Of a stretch of 64,000 nt of DNA, positions 41,633 to 54,100 are shown one piece after another. The notes below the pieces were generated by a model, which was not told where the DNA came from, did no database searches, and saw only the letters and a list, made by a program, of their open reading frames with translations. The translations under genes and the position numbers were made by a program. Source of the stretch: Serilophus lunatus. Taxonomy: Eukaryota > Chordata > Aves > Passeriformes > Eurylaimidae. Positions within the stretch are counted from its first letter, which is position 1, and each line of letters begins with the position of its first letter. The stretch lies in assembly GCA_013399895.1 (NCBI GenBank), contig VXBA01004389.1, forward strand, positions 806,001 through 870,000, read 5' to 3'.

Positions 41633-41656
41633 ATTGTACCCATGAAAGGGTACAAT
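41633..41656 (-). promoter_or_regulatory. Perfect 9-bp stem-loop in the ACTR3 3' UTR
   Basis: On the RNA strand ATTGTACCC and GGGTACAAT pair fully around a six-base loop TTTCAT. The stem stops cleanly at both ends. It could be a protein-binding or stability element. No known family is recognised. Confidence 0.55.
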
Positions 41657-42004
41657 GGAAGCATTAGAGAGCTGACTATCTACACACCATCAAATCCCAT
41701 CAAATCTTGGATAATTCATTAATATACAAAATATCAGGGCACAGAAAGAACTAAAATCCACTTTTTTGTTTTGTTACGCACAGGTTCAAATAATCAATCT
41801 AAAGAAAAAACGTGATCATTTTGGCTTTCCACTACATCCGCATGTTGAGACACTTATTAAAATAATCCTGCTTAATTGTGTTTGGTCTTTTTCTTATTGT
41901 CAAGTCATGTTTGTTATCTTAATACCAGCCATCAGACAAACAAGTAATCAGAAAGACTCTTCCTCCTCCCCACTTCCCTATGCCTGACCCCTCCAGGGTC
42001 AGCT

Positions 42005-42100
42005 TTAAGACATGACTCCAAACACAGGGTTGTGACGACAGATGCTAGGACCAATCTCTTCATAATCTTTTTTGGTATGGCATACTTGGTAGAATTCAGG
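42005..42100 (-). CDS. ACTR3: ACTR3 exon 12 (last coding exon, stop TAA)
   Basis: These 96 coding bases code Pro388-Ser418 and the TAA stop at 42007-42005. The protein ends [15 protein letters not shown]. The acceptor is CCCTTTACAG. Tyr391 and Ile in EEIGPS fit ARP3, where ARP3B has Phe and Tyr. The exon continues leftwards into the 3' UTR without a splice. Confidence 0.97.
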
Positions 42101-45100
42101 CTGTAAAGGGAAGAAAAAAACCAATTAGTCTGTTATGTACACTTTATTTTAACAATATTAACTTTTATGCAGCCAGTGGGAAAAAAACAAAACACATGCC
42201 TGAAATCCTGAATATATATCATGCATGGCTAAACACCAATGCAAGCAATGTGTTCTGCCAAAGCTAAAATGCACTATTTAACAACTCAAAACTTTAACTG
42301 GGCTTTCATTTGCTCTTTGAAATCTTCAAAGTCTAACACAAAAACTTCAGAGAGGTCAGGAAGAGTCTATTTGCTACCTGAGGCCTACAAGAAATCCCTC
42401 AACTATATTTAAGACAATGAAGGGGAGATGAGAACTCCAAATAGTCAGAGCAGCCCAATCATGCTCAGCTTTACAAGTAACTTACTGTGGAAGCCAGCAT
42501 TGATCCTCCAAACCAAACTGCGTATCTCTGCATATGGTGTGTAATAACTTGTACATCAATGGGCTTAGGCTATAGAAAGGGAGAGAGGAAAAAAGGAACA
42601 CATTTTGCTGGTAAAAACTAGGTCGATTTTTAAAGAAGTGTCTATACCAAGCTTGCTTTTCACAAAGTAGTATTTTCTTAAATGCTGTGTATGTATATTT
42701 ACAATTAAAGCATTAATCAAGACCAAGAAATAACTCTCACATAGATCTCAAGCTCTTTATCAGATACAAAGAGATATTTGCATTCACATGAATTCTTTTC
42801 ACACATTTTTCTGCTGAATTTCTTGATGGACTATTTATTTATGCAGTTATAAGTACTATATGTTTATGGTATACTATAACCATACTACCTAGACCTTTCA
42901 AAAAAACACACTTTAGAAAAGCTAATTTTTAAGTTTCACATTATTATTCTAACACAGCACCACTTGCAGTTTGGAAGTTTATCTAGTCTATCTATACAAT
43001 CGCAGTCGTGCTTTTCTGGACTAAAACACTCATTCCACTTGGCCATTTCCTTTCCCTCCATGTCCACACAAATCTTCATTCCTTACTTGTGCTTATCAAA
43101 ACTGGCAGTGCATAGAACAGTTTCAGAATTTATTTGTTGCCTTACAACCTGATGGAATTTGAGACAGTATCTAAAAATGGTCTGTAATACATCTGCAAAA
43201 TTCAAGCCAGTGTTGCTTGCAATGCCTGGCACTCTCAAGTAGGAAGGACATCAGATTTCCTTATTCATATCCTCCTTCCTTACAAAGTGGTACAAGTAAG
43301 GAAAACAGAATAAATGAGGTTAATTGGACCAGAGAACCATGCAGAACTGAAATTTCAGAGTTGTCTACATGGCACATTATCAAGCTCTAGTGAGGGTTTA
43401 AAGGATTGTTTGAACTTACCTAGCTACATTATTACTACTAAGTGAGGAAAATCAATTTTGTTTTCAAAGGAAAAAAAAAAATTGTTCCCCTGCTGGCATT
43501 TATGTATTTAAGACTCAACAGGAAAACACAAAAATCAGATCAGAGGTCTGAAGTGACAAGAAGACAAGTTAAGGATCATGGAGTTCAGTGAAAACATGAA
43601 GGCATTTACGGGATCCTAAGATCATTTGGGTGGGAAGGGACCTCAATGTTTCCAATTTTCCCTCCTGCTCCAAGCAGAGTCAGCTATGAGGTCTGAGGAA
43701 GGTATTCAGACTTTCATCCCGCTGAACCTCAACAACCTCCAAGGATGGAGGATTCACAACCTCTCTGGGCAGTGTGTTCCAATGCCTGATTTCCCCACCA
43801 TTGAGAAGTTCTATCTTTTATCCAAGTAGGATCTCTTGTTTCTCTCTATCCATTGTCTCACGCACCCACCACTCAACACTGTCGAGGGCCTGGTCCCACT
43901 CTATCAATAATCTTCCCACACGTAGTGGGGTGCTGCTACTGGGAGTCCCAGTGCCTTCCCTTCTCTAAACAAGGCTCCCTCAGCCTTTCTTCACAGGATA
44001 TGTGCTCCTGACTGTCCTGAGGGCTCAACAATGAGTTTGCTTCTTCCCTTTCAGTTCAAAAGACTGAGGACAATGATCTGTAACTCATCAGGGAGCACTA
44101 AGCACAAAGACAGAACTGCCAGTACAGAACAAGTGTAACATACAAATCTCTGAAAAGCTTCTATAAGAACTTTAAATGGCGTTACAGACACTTACAAGAA
44201 CATCACCACTGCAATGTTATTTGCACATTTTCCAGGTAACAGGGGAGAGAACAGATGCTTGTTAAATGCACTGGCTGCATGAACTAACCTTCAGTCTGCC
44301 ACCACTAAGCTCTTCACTAAGTTTCAGTCTGGCATCAACAGTCCTTTTCAAGTCTCGCTGTAAACGGCGACCAAAGTCCCTGAACATGGTTGAGCCTCCA
44401 GAGAGGACAATATTCTGTTTTGGGTAAAAAAAAAAAATTGTTAATCACTTCTGAAAATGCAAGTCTTCAACTTCATCCAGTTCCTAAATTCTAAATATCT
44501 AAACAGTTTTTAAAACTCCAGTTAGCAGGTATGCTTTTACTATAAGACTTAAATTGTCTAACACTTAAGTATGACAGAATATGAATTCACGAAGAGTTTG
44601 TCACATTAAAATTGTTGTGCATTAAAATCTTTTACATCTTTTTACATCTCACTGCTTTTGTTCAGATTTTTTTCCCCCTAATGAAACACCATATTCTGAA
44701 AAAGTCTAAGGGAACAACAAAAAGCCTTTGCATATTGGATTAACTTCGGTAAAATTTACCATTTTTGTAGTTGTTTGGTGTGCATTTTTTAGTTTCAAAT
44801 ATATATTTCCAAATAAAGCACAATTTATCTAAAACAAGTATTTAAAAGATTCATTGTAGCTACTGACCTTATATAGAGGACGTCTAACATCAATGGGACA
44901 ATTCTGAATAACTTCATCTACTACTTCTGAGATTGGTTGTGTGAAGTCGGGATTAGCAAACTACAATCAAGAATAAAATTAAAACATGAACACGAATTGC
45001 AAAGGAAAGGAAGAAGAGAGGAAAAAGAGGAAAAAAAAGGAAGAGAAGAACTATTCTGTTATACCAGATATCATGAAAACTAATAATGGAAATAGTTATG

Positions 45101-48100
45101 TTAGATATTTTTGCTGCCATTTGTAAGTGTTTTATGTATCAACCTGAATTTGTATAAAGATTAGTAGCAATCAAGAATCAGAGCCATGTTAACTTATAAA
45201 AATAGCTGGTATCTGTTTATAAATAAGGAGAAAGAGAAGCCAGGATAACTTCTTTGCAAATAGAATTTATATGCTATCATCCAAAATGCACCTAAAAACA
45301 AAGTGTAGACAATTCAAACCAACTTGCCTCAGGATGGAAGAAAATCTCTGGCCCCAGGAATCTCTCATAGCCAACATCAATGGTAAATTCTTTCTTTGAG
45401 ATAGCATTAATTCCAGTATACTGTTTAATCCACTTTGTACCATCTGTGTCATACTTGTTAAATTCTTTTACTAAGTCAGGGCAAACGTAACTAAAGCGTT
45501 CCTGAAAATTGAATACGTACAGTTAGAAGCACCCAAAGCATAGCAAAGAACATGGTATGAAATTTTTAAAAGTGTAACAATTTAAACTTTTAGAAATAAG
45601 TATAAAATTGACAGAAAAAGAACAGGCCTCAAAACAGCTGAACTGACATTTACTGCACACAGGTAGATAATGGCTCTGCTACTACAGATCATTTCTGTGC
45701 AGCACAAAGCCCTTGCTGAGCTAAATTACTTTTCTTGTGCTTACTTTTTCTTCTCTGAACTTCTACAACTGTGAGACCTTAATTCTAAAGTACTTTGAAG
45801 AACTGCTATAGAACCAAAGTTTAAGTGTACTTTAAGCTGAATATCTTTCAGAATAGCTTCCTACTACAAAAAAGAGCATATTGACATTCAGAAGGAAGGA
45901 AAGAGTAATTACAGCTCTTTACATTACACATTCCATCAAGAGCAATTCCTATGGAATACTACAATAATAACAATAATAAGGATAATAACAACAGTACTAA
46001 TGATAATAGAGGTGAGGAGAAAGGGGAGACTTCATTTGAAGAGTGAAATTCTAGCCATTTCTAGCATTTTTATACTATTGTTTAGAAACAGAGTGCCATT
46101 ACTCAGAATGACAATGATTTTAAAATATTCCTGTATTTCAAAAATAAAATCAGGCTCTGATGTAACCTTAACATCTGCAATGTCTACATTACCTTCACTG
46201 CTTTAGCTGTTTCCAAGGACTGTTCAGGAGGAATTCCTACTTCTCTCTCCCTCAGCAGCTGCTGAATGAAGTATGTTATATCTCGGCCAGCAATTGGAAT
46301 GTGTTTGATACAGCTGCCAATCACATATCCTTCAGCCTGTAAGTAAATAAAATTAATGGGGAGAGAGACACTGATAAGAACTCCTTTCAACACAGCTCAG
46401 GAAGGAAAGACATGGAGTTTAAACTCCCATTCATTCCCTGTGATCATGAAGCCCTTTAAGACTGGCTCATTTAATTACCACAAATCCAATTCTTCACAGT
46501 ATAGCCTTATTTTACTTGGCATTGCATTGTTTCACAATTCTTACAAGGTTAGGAGGAACAGAAAGGTCACTAGTACATAAGGCAGACAAATGGCTATACT
46601 CACTATTCCTTGGCCTTTATTTTCTCTTCAAAATGAGGTTACTCTTACCAAAAAGGTCAAGGAACCTTTTTTTCGTGAAATATTATTTTAGAATAAATGA
46701 GGTGGCCCTGCAGTCACAGCCACTGATGTAAGACGTTACAATCCACATGAACCAAAATTAATTTTCTGAAAGCAGGGAGAAAATGCATCATTTCAGCACA
46801 GTAATTGAGACTGCTCAGAACATCAGACCGGCCCATACTCATCCATCAGCCTGCCCTTGCAAGTCATGCTTGTCCTAGGGACCAGTATTGATGCATTAAA
46901 AGTATCTGGCCTAAACACAGAAACCCAGTGTGCAAGATTGGCCTTCAACCTTACCAGACCTACTACATCCATACACATGAATCCAGATATCACATTGATA
47001 TTAAATGCTTAGAATTTCCTATATATACACACACCTCACATTCATATAGAAATTTCTTACTAGCAAAGTAATAAAATCATAAAAGCATGTACTAGTATTG
47101 TTAGCTTCAATTAGTGTTAATTCCTCATTAATTTTACAGTAGAGGTGATAGACCATTGTTGACAATTTGTTCAACACGTTTAAAAATTCCAGAAATCAAG
47201 CAAATGTTATTCTGCAAAGGAACTTTATGCTTCAAGTGATATGGAATACCTGCTCTTATTTCAAATAAAAATAGACCAAACTCAAATTTGGAAAAGTTCA
47301 CCTCTTTTTAAACAGTATTTGGACTATTAAGTACAGCTTAAAAAGCTGACCTACAGTAGGTCTGAAGTGTCCATTGTTTCTTAAGTCTTATTAAAAACAT
47401 ACCATGTTGGATGAACAATTTTAGCCAATACATTCCACCAAAATTAGTAAGGAATTGCTACATGACACCATACATTTCAACACCAACAATGCTACTATTT
47501 GGTATAATAAAGATTTTTTTAAAAAATTATGTTACTGTGATATGATAAAGCTTAGTATAGTTTTTTGCCTTTGAAATTAGGTTACAATTTTTTTTGAAAA
47601 CACAAATGTATCTGGTACATCGACATGAATTTAACTCCCCAAAGAAAGATGGCCAGAAGACCTGTTGTCAGCCACTTGAAATGAAGAACACTCTTGCATA
47701 CTCCAATTATAAAGGTTCAAATACATAGCTTGGTAAATGGAAATAATCCATACCTGCATTAAAACCAACAATTTGACATTGAAGAACACACAGCTGCAAG
47801 TCTAAACACTACTACATCTGCCCTTTTATATATAAATTGACTGAGTTAAATGAAAAAAAAGTTTCCAAATTTCTGGAACTGACTGTTGTGAAGAGCACAT
47901 TCACTTTCATCAAGGTAAACTGGAGGTGTGCTAAAGCAATTTCATCCAACACTTAGCATGGCCTTGGCAAACCACCTTATAAGGTAAGTAACTGAAAGAC
48001 AATATACCTTGATAAATTAGGGGTAAAGTGAAGTTCTTCAAGAATTTATGAACTACAAAGTAAACCAAAGCTCACACCCACAACCCTGGAAATTATCAGA

Positions 48101-51100
48101 TTATTTTGAAGATCCCTAGCTATTCTTCAGTCAGTGTAGGTGTACACTTCAAAGAAATTACAGAACAAACTGTACTCCAGTTAAATTGTTTCTGCAGTTT
48201 TGATGTACACTTACCACAGGAATAACGTGAGTGACACCATCACCACTGTCTATAACTGTGCCAGTCAGTGTTCGTTCTCCTACTTGTCTTGACGTCCAGG
48301 AGGCAGCTAAGGCAAGGACAGCCTTGGAAAAAACAAAGCCAAATCTCAGTACAACCACTGTATTGCAGATCCCACTTCAGACTAACCCTCCCAAGAACAG
48401 CCGGACTGACACCCCCATGGTGATTTACAGCAAGCAAACTGATTCAATAATATTATGTATGTTTACACAGTAGCTTAGAGAAAAAAGAAATGTAATTTCC
48501 GACTCCTGCCTGATATTCAAACCTCTTCTTGTATTACTTCAACTCTTGGATTAATACAATTATTATGATGTGGTGTGGGTTTATTTACTTCTGATGCAAC
48601 AGATACCACATTCTATTGCTTAGAGGCCTTCTACACTGGTAACAGAGAAACAGCACCCAAATAACCAACCACCAGTGCATATCCAACGTGCTGTGGTGAA
48701 ACTGCCACCCAGAAATACACACAGGTATTCCAAACACCACTTACACAGTTTTCATAGTAAAATTAGTTTTATCCCAAGGAGAAATACTGTAGATCTAACT
48801 TTCAACAGCCCTGCCCTTACCTGAACAGCAATATATAGCCCTGGAACGTTGAAAGACTCAAACATGATTTCAGCAGTATATTCTCTATTTTCTGGAGTAT
48901 TTAATGGAGGCTCAGTCTGTGAGACAAAAAAAACCAGCCAAGTTTTTACTTGCATTCAAACCAAACAGTTGATGTTAAAAAAGAAACCCCACCAAATTCC
49001 AAGTTTTGAAAGATGAGTCATTCAACAACAATAGGATGTAAAAATAGTAACGTGCAAAGGGTGCTTAAAAATTTATGCAAATTGCATTAAAAGAAAGAAA
49101 AAACGAAGTGCAATAAAAACATTACTGTAATTACTGTTTAAAAATTTATATCAAGGGCTCCCTTTGTGAGTTGCTTAGCTCATTACAACTTTTGATTTCA
49201 CTTGAAAGAACCAAGGACTATCAATCAAACCACGTCAAAAGATGCAGTTCAGCACATTTAAGGAATGAAAATTTTTAAAATTTCCCAGTGAAAAGAGCTG
49301 CTTTCCTTCAGAAGGCAATCACTATAAAACAAGATATGCTCAGCTGTAGAAATGCTTTCAACTGAGAGAAGCTGGCAACAACAGTCAATATGCTGTGACA
49401 GTGTGCTATAGCTTTAATTGAAGTATCAAACTCCACTCTAGAATTCAGAGCATTTTGGATAGTGCTACAGAATATTTGATAAAAAAAAAATATCACTCTT
49501 CCCTTGCATCAACTGTAATAGAAGGTCAAAAAGTGGAGGGAGTCTGAGTCTTAAAGGTGTTGGGACAACAGAGACAAACTGAAATAGGGGAAATGCTAAG
49601 GAGGCACAAGGAGATAAAAATGCAACATGAGGGTAGTCAAATATTGAAAAACAGGCCCAGGATTATGGCATCTTGATCCTTGGAGATATTCACAGCTTGG
49701 CAATCCATCCTTTTTGGCTGTGACAATCCTTTTAATCTCACAGGAAAAGAGACAAAAATTCACACTCTAGACACTTCATCCAGATGACAGAATGAAAAAA
49801 GTAACTGCAATTATGTAAAGTCAAAACACTGAAGTACTTTTTTGCCTCAAAAATGTAAACTTGAGATTATTGAATTCAGTGGAGAAGTAAAAGAGAAATG
49901 TGATGAATCAGACAATTTGGAGGGAAATGTGAAGAGAATTGAAAAGTGTTTGCAGTTCAGACACTCTGACAGTTTTAGAAAATTAAAAATATGGATAAGC
50001 CAGGTCAAGAAAGTAAACAAGTTACCCAAACCTTTCATTTTTTAAATATACATGTAAAATTCTTAAGTAGAAATATAAGTCAAGCCATTGTTATTAGTCA
50101 TATGCAATTTCTCATCTAGCACATAATTTTACCTACCAAAAGAAAATAATGATCCTCAGGTTCTGCCCTTAGATATTTAAAGATTACTTGCTCCATAAAC
50201 CTCTCCATCAAGTCCCAGTCTTCAACTATACCATGGCGGATGGGCCACTGTGGCAGGAAAACAGCAAATTATAATTGTGAACAGTTATCAGCAGTTTTCA
50301 ATTGCAGTAGAACTGTATGATCTACACATAAGAGAAGCCTTACTTTAGGTTTCCCCTACTCGTATGTGGCACTTGTTCAAAATTCTGATTCCAACTCTGA
50401 ACAGCAGAGACAACACATTGCATTTTTCTCAGAACAGAACTGTGGCACTGGGATAAACCAGAGGTTCCCCTCAGCCCGGTATCCCAGCGCTGATGGTGCT
50501 GACAGAGGTTGCCAAGGAACATGAAAGAACGTGGTACTTCCACTTATGACCCTCTCAGCCTTTCTCCCACTCCAAAAGAAATATATTTTCACATACTGTC
50601 TTGCAAATTCCCACTGGCTGAAGGTCAACAAAACTAACACCAAAGTTTATTTTCCATTTAAACAGAGTTAATAAATAAGGTTTAAGTTACCCAAAAAGCA
50701 CTCTTAAAATAATATTTACTGTATTGGTGATGCTTGCTAAAAAGCACTGGAAAGTTATTGTAAACATTTCTCTTAATACCTTGGTTGCATAAGTCGGTTT
50801 TTCTATTGCTTCATCCCCAATAAAGAAGTCTAAATCATCAACACCTTTCAAAACCCTCCTTTGTGCTTGATCGACCACTTTCGCCGACTCTTTGATAGCA
50901 ATACCTTTAACAGAGAACACAAAAAATATTGCAGATCATATATCCTGCACTAAAAACAAAAACAACATTGAAAACCAGAGACACGCTGAACTCATCCTTT
51001 GTTTCAAGCATAAACACAGTTAAATTTCCCATCACAGATGAACATCACTTATAAAGTTCACACAATTCTGACCTAAACACAAATTCGATTCTTCCCAACG

Positions 51101-54100
51101 TGTAATCAGAGATAAAATATAAAAGAATCACTAAAATAGGGTGTCCCTACAGAAGTCATTTTGTTCCACAAGTGTGCTCACCTTCTGCACACTCCACTAG
51201 CAATGATTCTTATTGCTGTTGTTATTCCTTACAAAATCTTGCCCTTACAGAAGTTATAAAAAGCAAAGAAGAAAATCTATTGCCTTATATAAATGGATGC
51301 TTTAGTCCATTTGCACCAATTTGATTTATGGATGAATTATGAAAGCAAGAGATGGCACAGGAAATGGACTGAATAGGAACTAAAGCACAAAAAAATACAT
51401 CCAGCAGAAGGCAGGAAGAAAGAGGCAGGAAAAAATGTAAGACGTACAGCAAAATAAAACTGGACAGGAACGGAAATAAGTGTTTTTAAAATTTGTACAA
51501 CCCCTTAACGCACATTTAGATGTTTTAAAACAAATTTTCACTAAGTCTATGTTTAATTTCTCCCTTTAAATCCTACTCGTATCTTATTAAGAATAAGATG
51601 GAAAATTTCATTTAAGAAATCTGTCACTTCAAGGAATAACTGGTCAAAGCTAAGAGCTTGTTTCTTGACAATTAATTCCTTCTAGGATAATAAATACAAA
51701 TTTTTAATCAGACAAATACTGGCTAAGGATAAACACAGGATCCTGGAAAGAGGGATCAGTGATCAGATACCACAGGAACACAGATGTTTCTCTCCCTCGT
51801 ATTTGGCATCACCCCCCAGCTACCAGGGCTGCAGTACCAGCAATATCTGCTGTGGGGTTTTTTACAGTCCTACTAATTGCAAAAATGACGAAATTAATAT
51901 ACATTTTAGAAGTATTAATATCAACCTCAACTATTCAAGGGTTGTGCTCCAAAAGCTCTTTCGACAGCAGAATTCTTTTCCCAATTCTCACCTTTGGTAA
52001 GAAGTTCTGTTTGCTCACAACTAAGACTTAAAAAAAGTTACGAAATCTGCTGCTGCAGCCTCAAGTCTACCAGACAGGGGAGCACAGCTACAGGATTTGG
52101 AAATCAACAGCTTGCCAGAGGTCAAAGCACCCCGAGTTCACTGCTGCTCCTCCATCCTCTTCCCTTCTCTTCCCAGAGAGGGCAACAAAAGCAGCCAGAG
52201 AAACTAAGAAGCTGAATGTTGTGAAAGACTGAGCAGGATGAAACAGAAATCATTATTTTGAGCTCTTCAGGAAGAAAACTGAATCATCCTGCAACTTGTG
52301 TAGCTGCTTACAGGAGAGCAGAGAGGAAGCAGGAGGCTGGAGGAAACACAGTAGAGGGGGGGTGATAGGAAGCAGAAGCTCAAATCGTGGGGAAGGAGAT
52401 GTTGCAAGGCCAAGGGTTGCTGCAAATGAAAACAAGAACCTTGAAAAATATTTTTCAGGTCATTAAGTTATTAGGCATTTGGAGAAATTTCTCTGTCCAG
52501 ATGGGTGTTATCCTCAAAAAATATCAAATAAAATCCATCACTTGCTGCTGGTTTATAGTAATGTCCAAGTGGTCTCCCCCTGTTACAAGCCTGAAACGAG
52601 GTCTCAACATTTTGCTGCCCTTGAGCCCCAGCCTGTTCAATCCTGGGTTTGAAAGGCAGAAATTGGAAGCAAACAACCTGAACCAAGAACCATATTCTGA
52701 GAAGATAAACAGGAAGATTAAATCTTGCTGAAACCAGAGCTGGGCTCCTGCACTGAGTAAGGATGGGCAGCACTCCAGGGGCACCCAGAGCAGTTGCCTT
52801 TGGTTTGCTTGGCACAAGAATTAAGAGATTTTAGGAAAAAAGAAAAAGGAGAACATACTTGCATCAAATCAATTTTTGTGCTAAGACTTTAAAAGAAAAA
52901 ATCTGGCTAGAGTAAAGGTAAAAGAGCATCAACTATCACAGATAAACTGAAATAGATGGCAAATCAAGGGAACTACTTGGTAGTGGAAAGAAGCTGACTT
53001 GTACTTTAAAATACAACAGGAAAAACCTGATTGAGTGAATTAAAAAAAAAGATCGTGCAAATTTAATGATCTAAAAAGCAGCCAGGGAAGAAAGCAGTGA
53101 ACCCAAATCTCTTCAAAAAATTGACCCAATATAACCTCATTTACTTCACATTTCATGCAACCATTTATCATCTCTACAGAAGCATATTCAGAATTACACC
53201 AAGAACACAACATAAGGAGATAAAAATTCGTTAAGAGCAGGAGTGAATAAGATAAGCTGCAAGAGAACAAGGCAGAAGGAATGCTGCTCAGACCTGTTTA
53301 ACAGCAAACATTAATTTTACAGAATCAAACTGATAAAAAGCAACTGCCACTGCTGGAAATCAAAGGAGAAACCAGATCATTTTTCCACCAAGGATGATAT
53401 TAAGGAAATTAAAGGCACAAAAGTGCTTTGAAGAGATGCACAATATTTGAAACATTTTGCTTTGAAACTAGGTACTGCTATCCCCTATTTTCATTCCTCT
53501 AATGTGGATTACACCAGGGTTATTTTACTTCATTGGAGGCAGAGGATTAACACAGGCTCACGCAGTTACTGTAATTATTTGTACTGCAATCCAAGTTAGA
53601 TGACAAAAATGCCTTTTTTATAAATAGAATTGCAGTCAAGGGCCATTTCAGCTGTAGAGGCATCTACACTGAGCATCCTTTTTTAAATACAGCACAGTAT
53701 ATCAACAGCTGTCAAAAAAAATCTCATTTCTCCCCATCTCTTCTACTTTAATAGCATTCCTGTAGTGTAGATTTCTCTGCTTAATGATCTGACAGGTCAT
53801 TTCATTCCCAGAATTTGTTTAAACTATCATGATATTTCTTCTTTTTTTTGGAACAAGAAAGTGATTTTAAAATGAAACAAATCAAATCTGAAGATGCTGA
53901 AAAAGTTTGTAAATTCCATTCCTCTGAAATAACCATTTTCCTGTTTACAATTTAACAACTGCTATGAAGTTCAAAGAGAAATGCGTGTTTCCAATGGTTC
54001 AGTAAATTTTTTATATCTAATGGTAAAACTAGTTTTTGTGTGAAAACCCAAACTGTAGAGTGTGTTTTATATGCCACTGAGAGAAACCAAATGAAGTTAA

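Larger units (their letters stand above)
41190..42004 (-). other. ACTR3: ACTR3 3' untranslated region (inferred extent)
   Basis: The sequence after the stop runs without a coding signal to an AATAAA signal about 790 bases downstream. Cleavage 10 to 25 bases beyond the signal would put the mRNA end near 41190. The stretch is A/T-rich on the RNA strand and contains a perfect 9-bp hairpin (41633-41656), a 10-nt tandem duplication (41687-41706) and long A tracts. The left boundary is an inference without transcript data. Confidence 0.7.
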
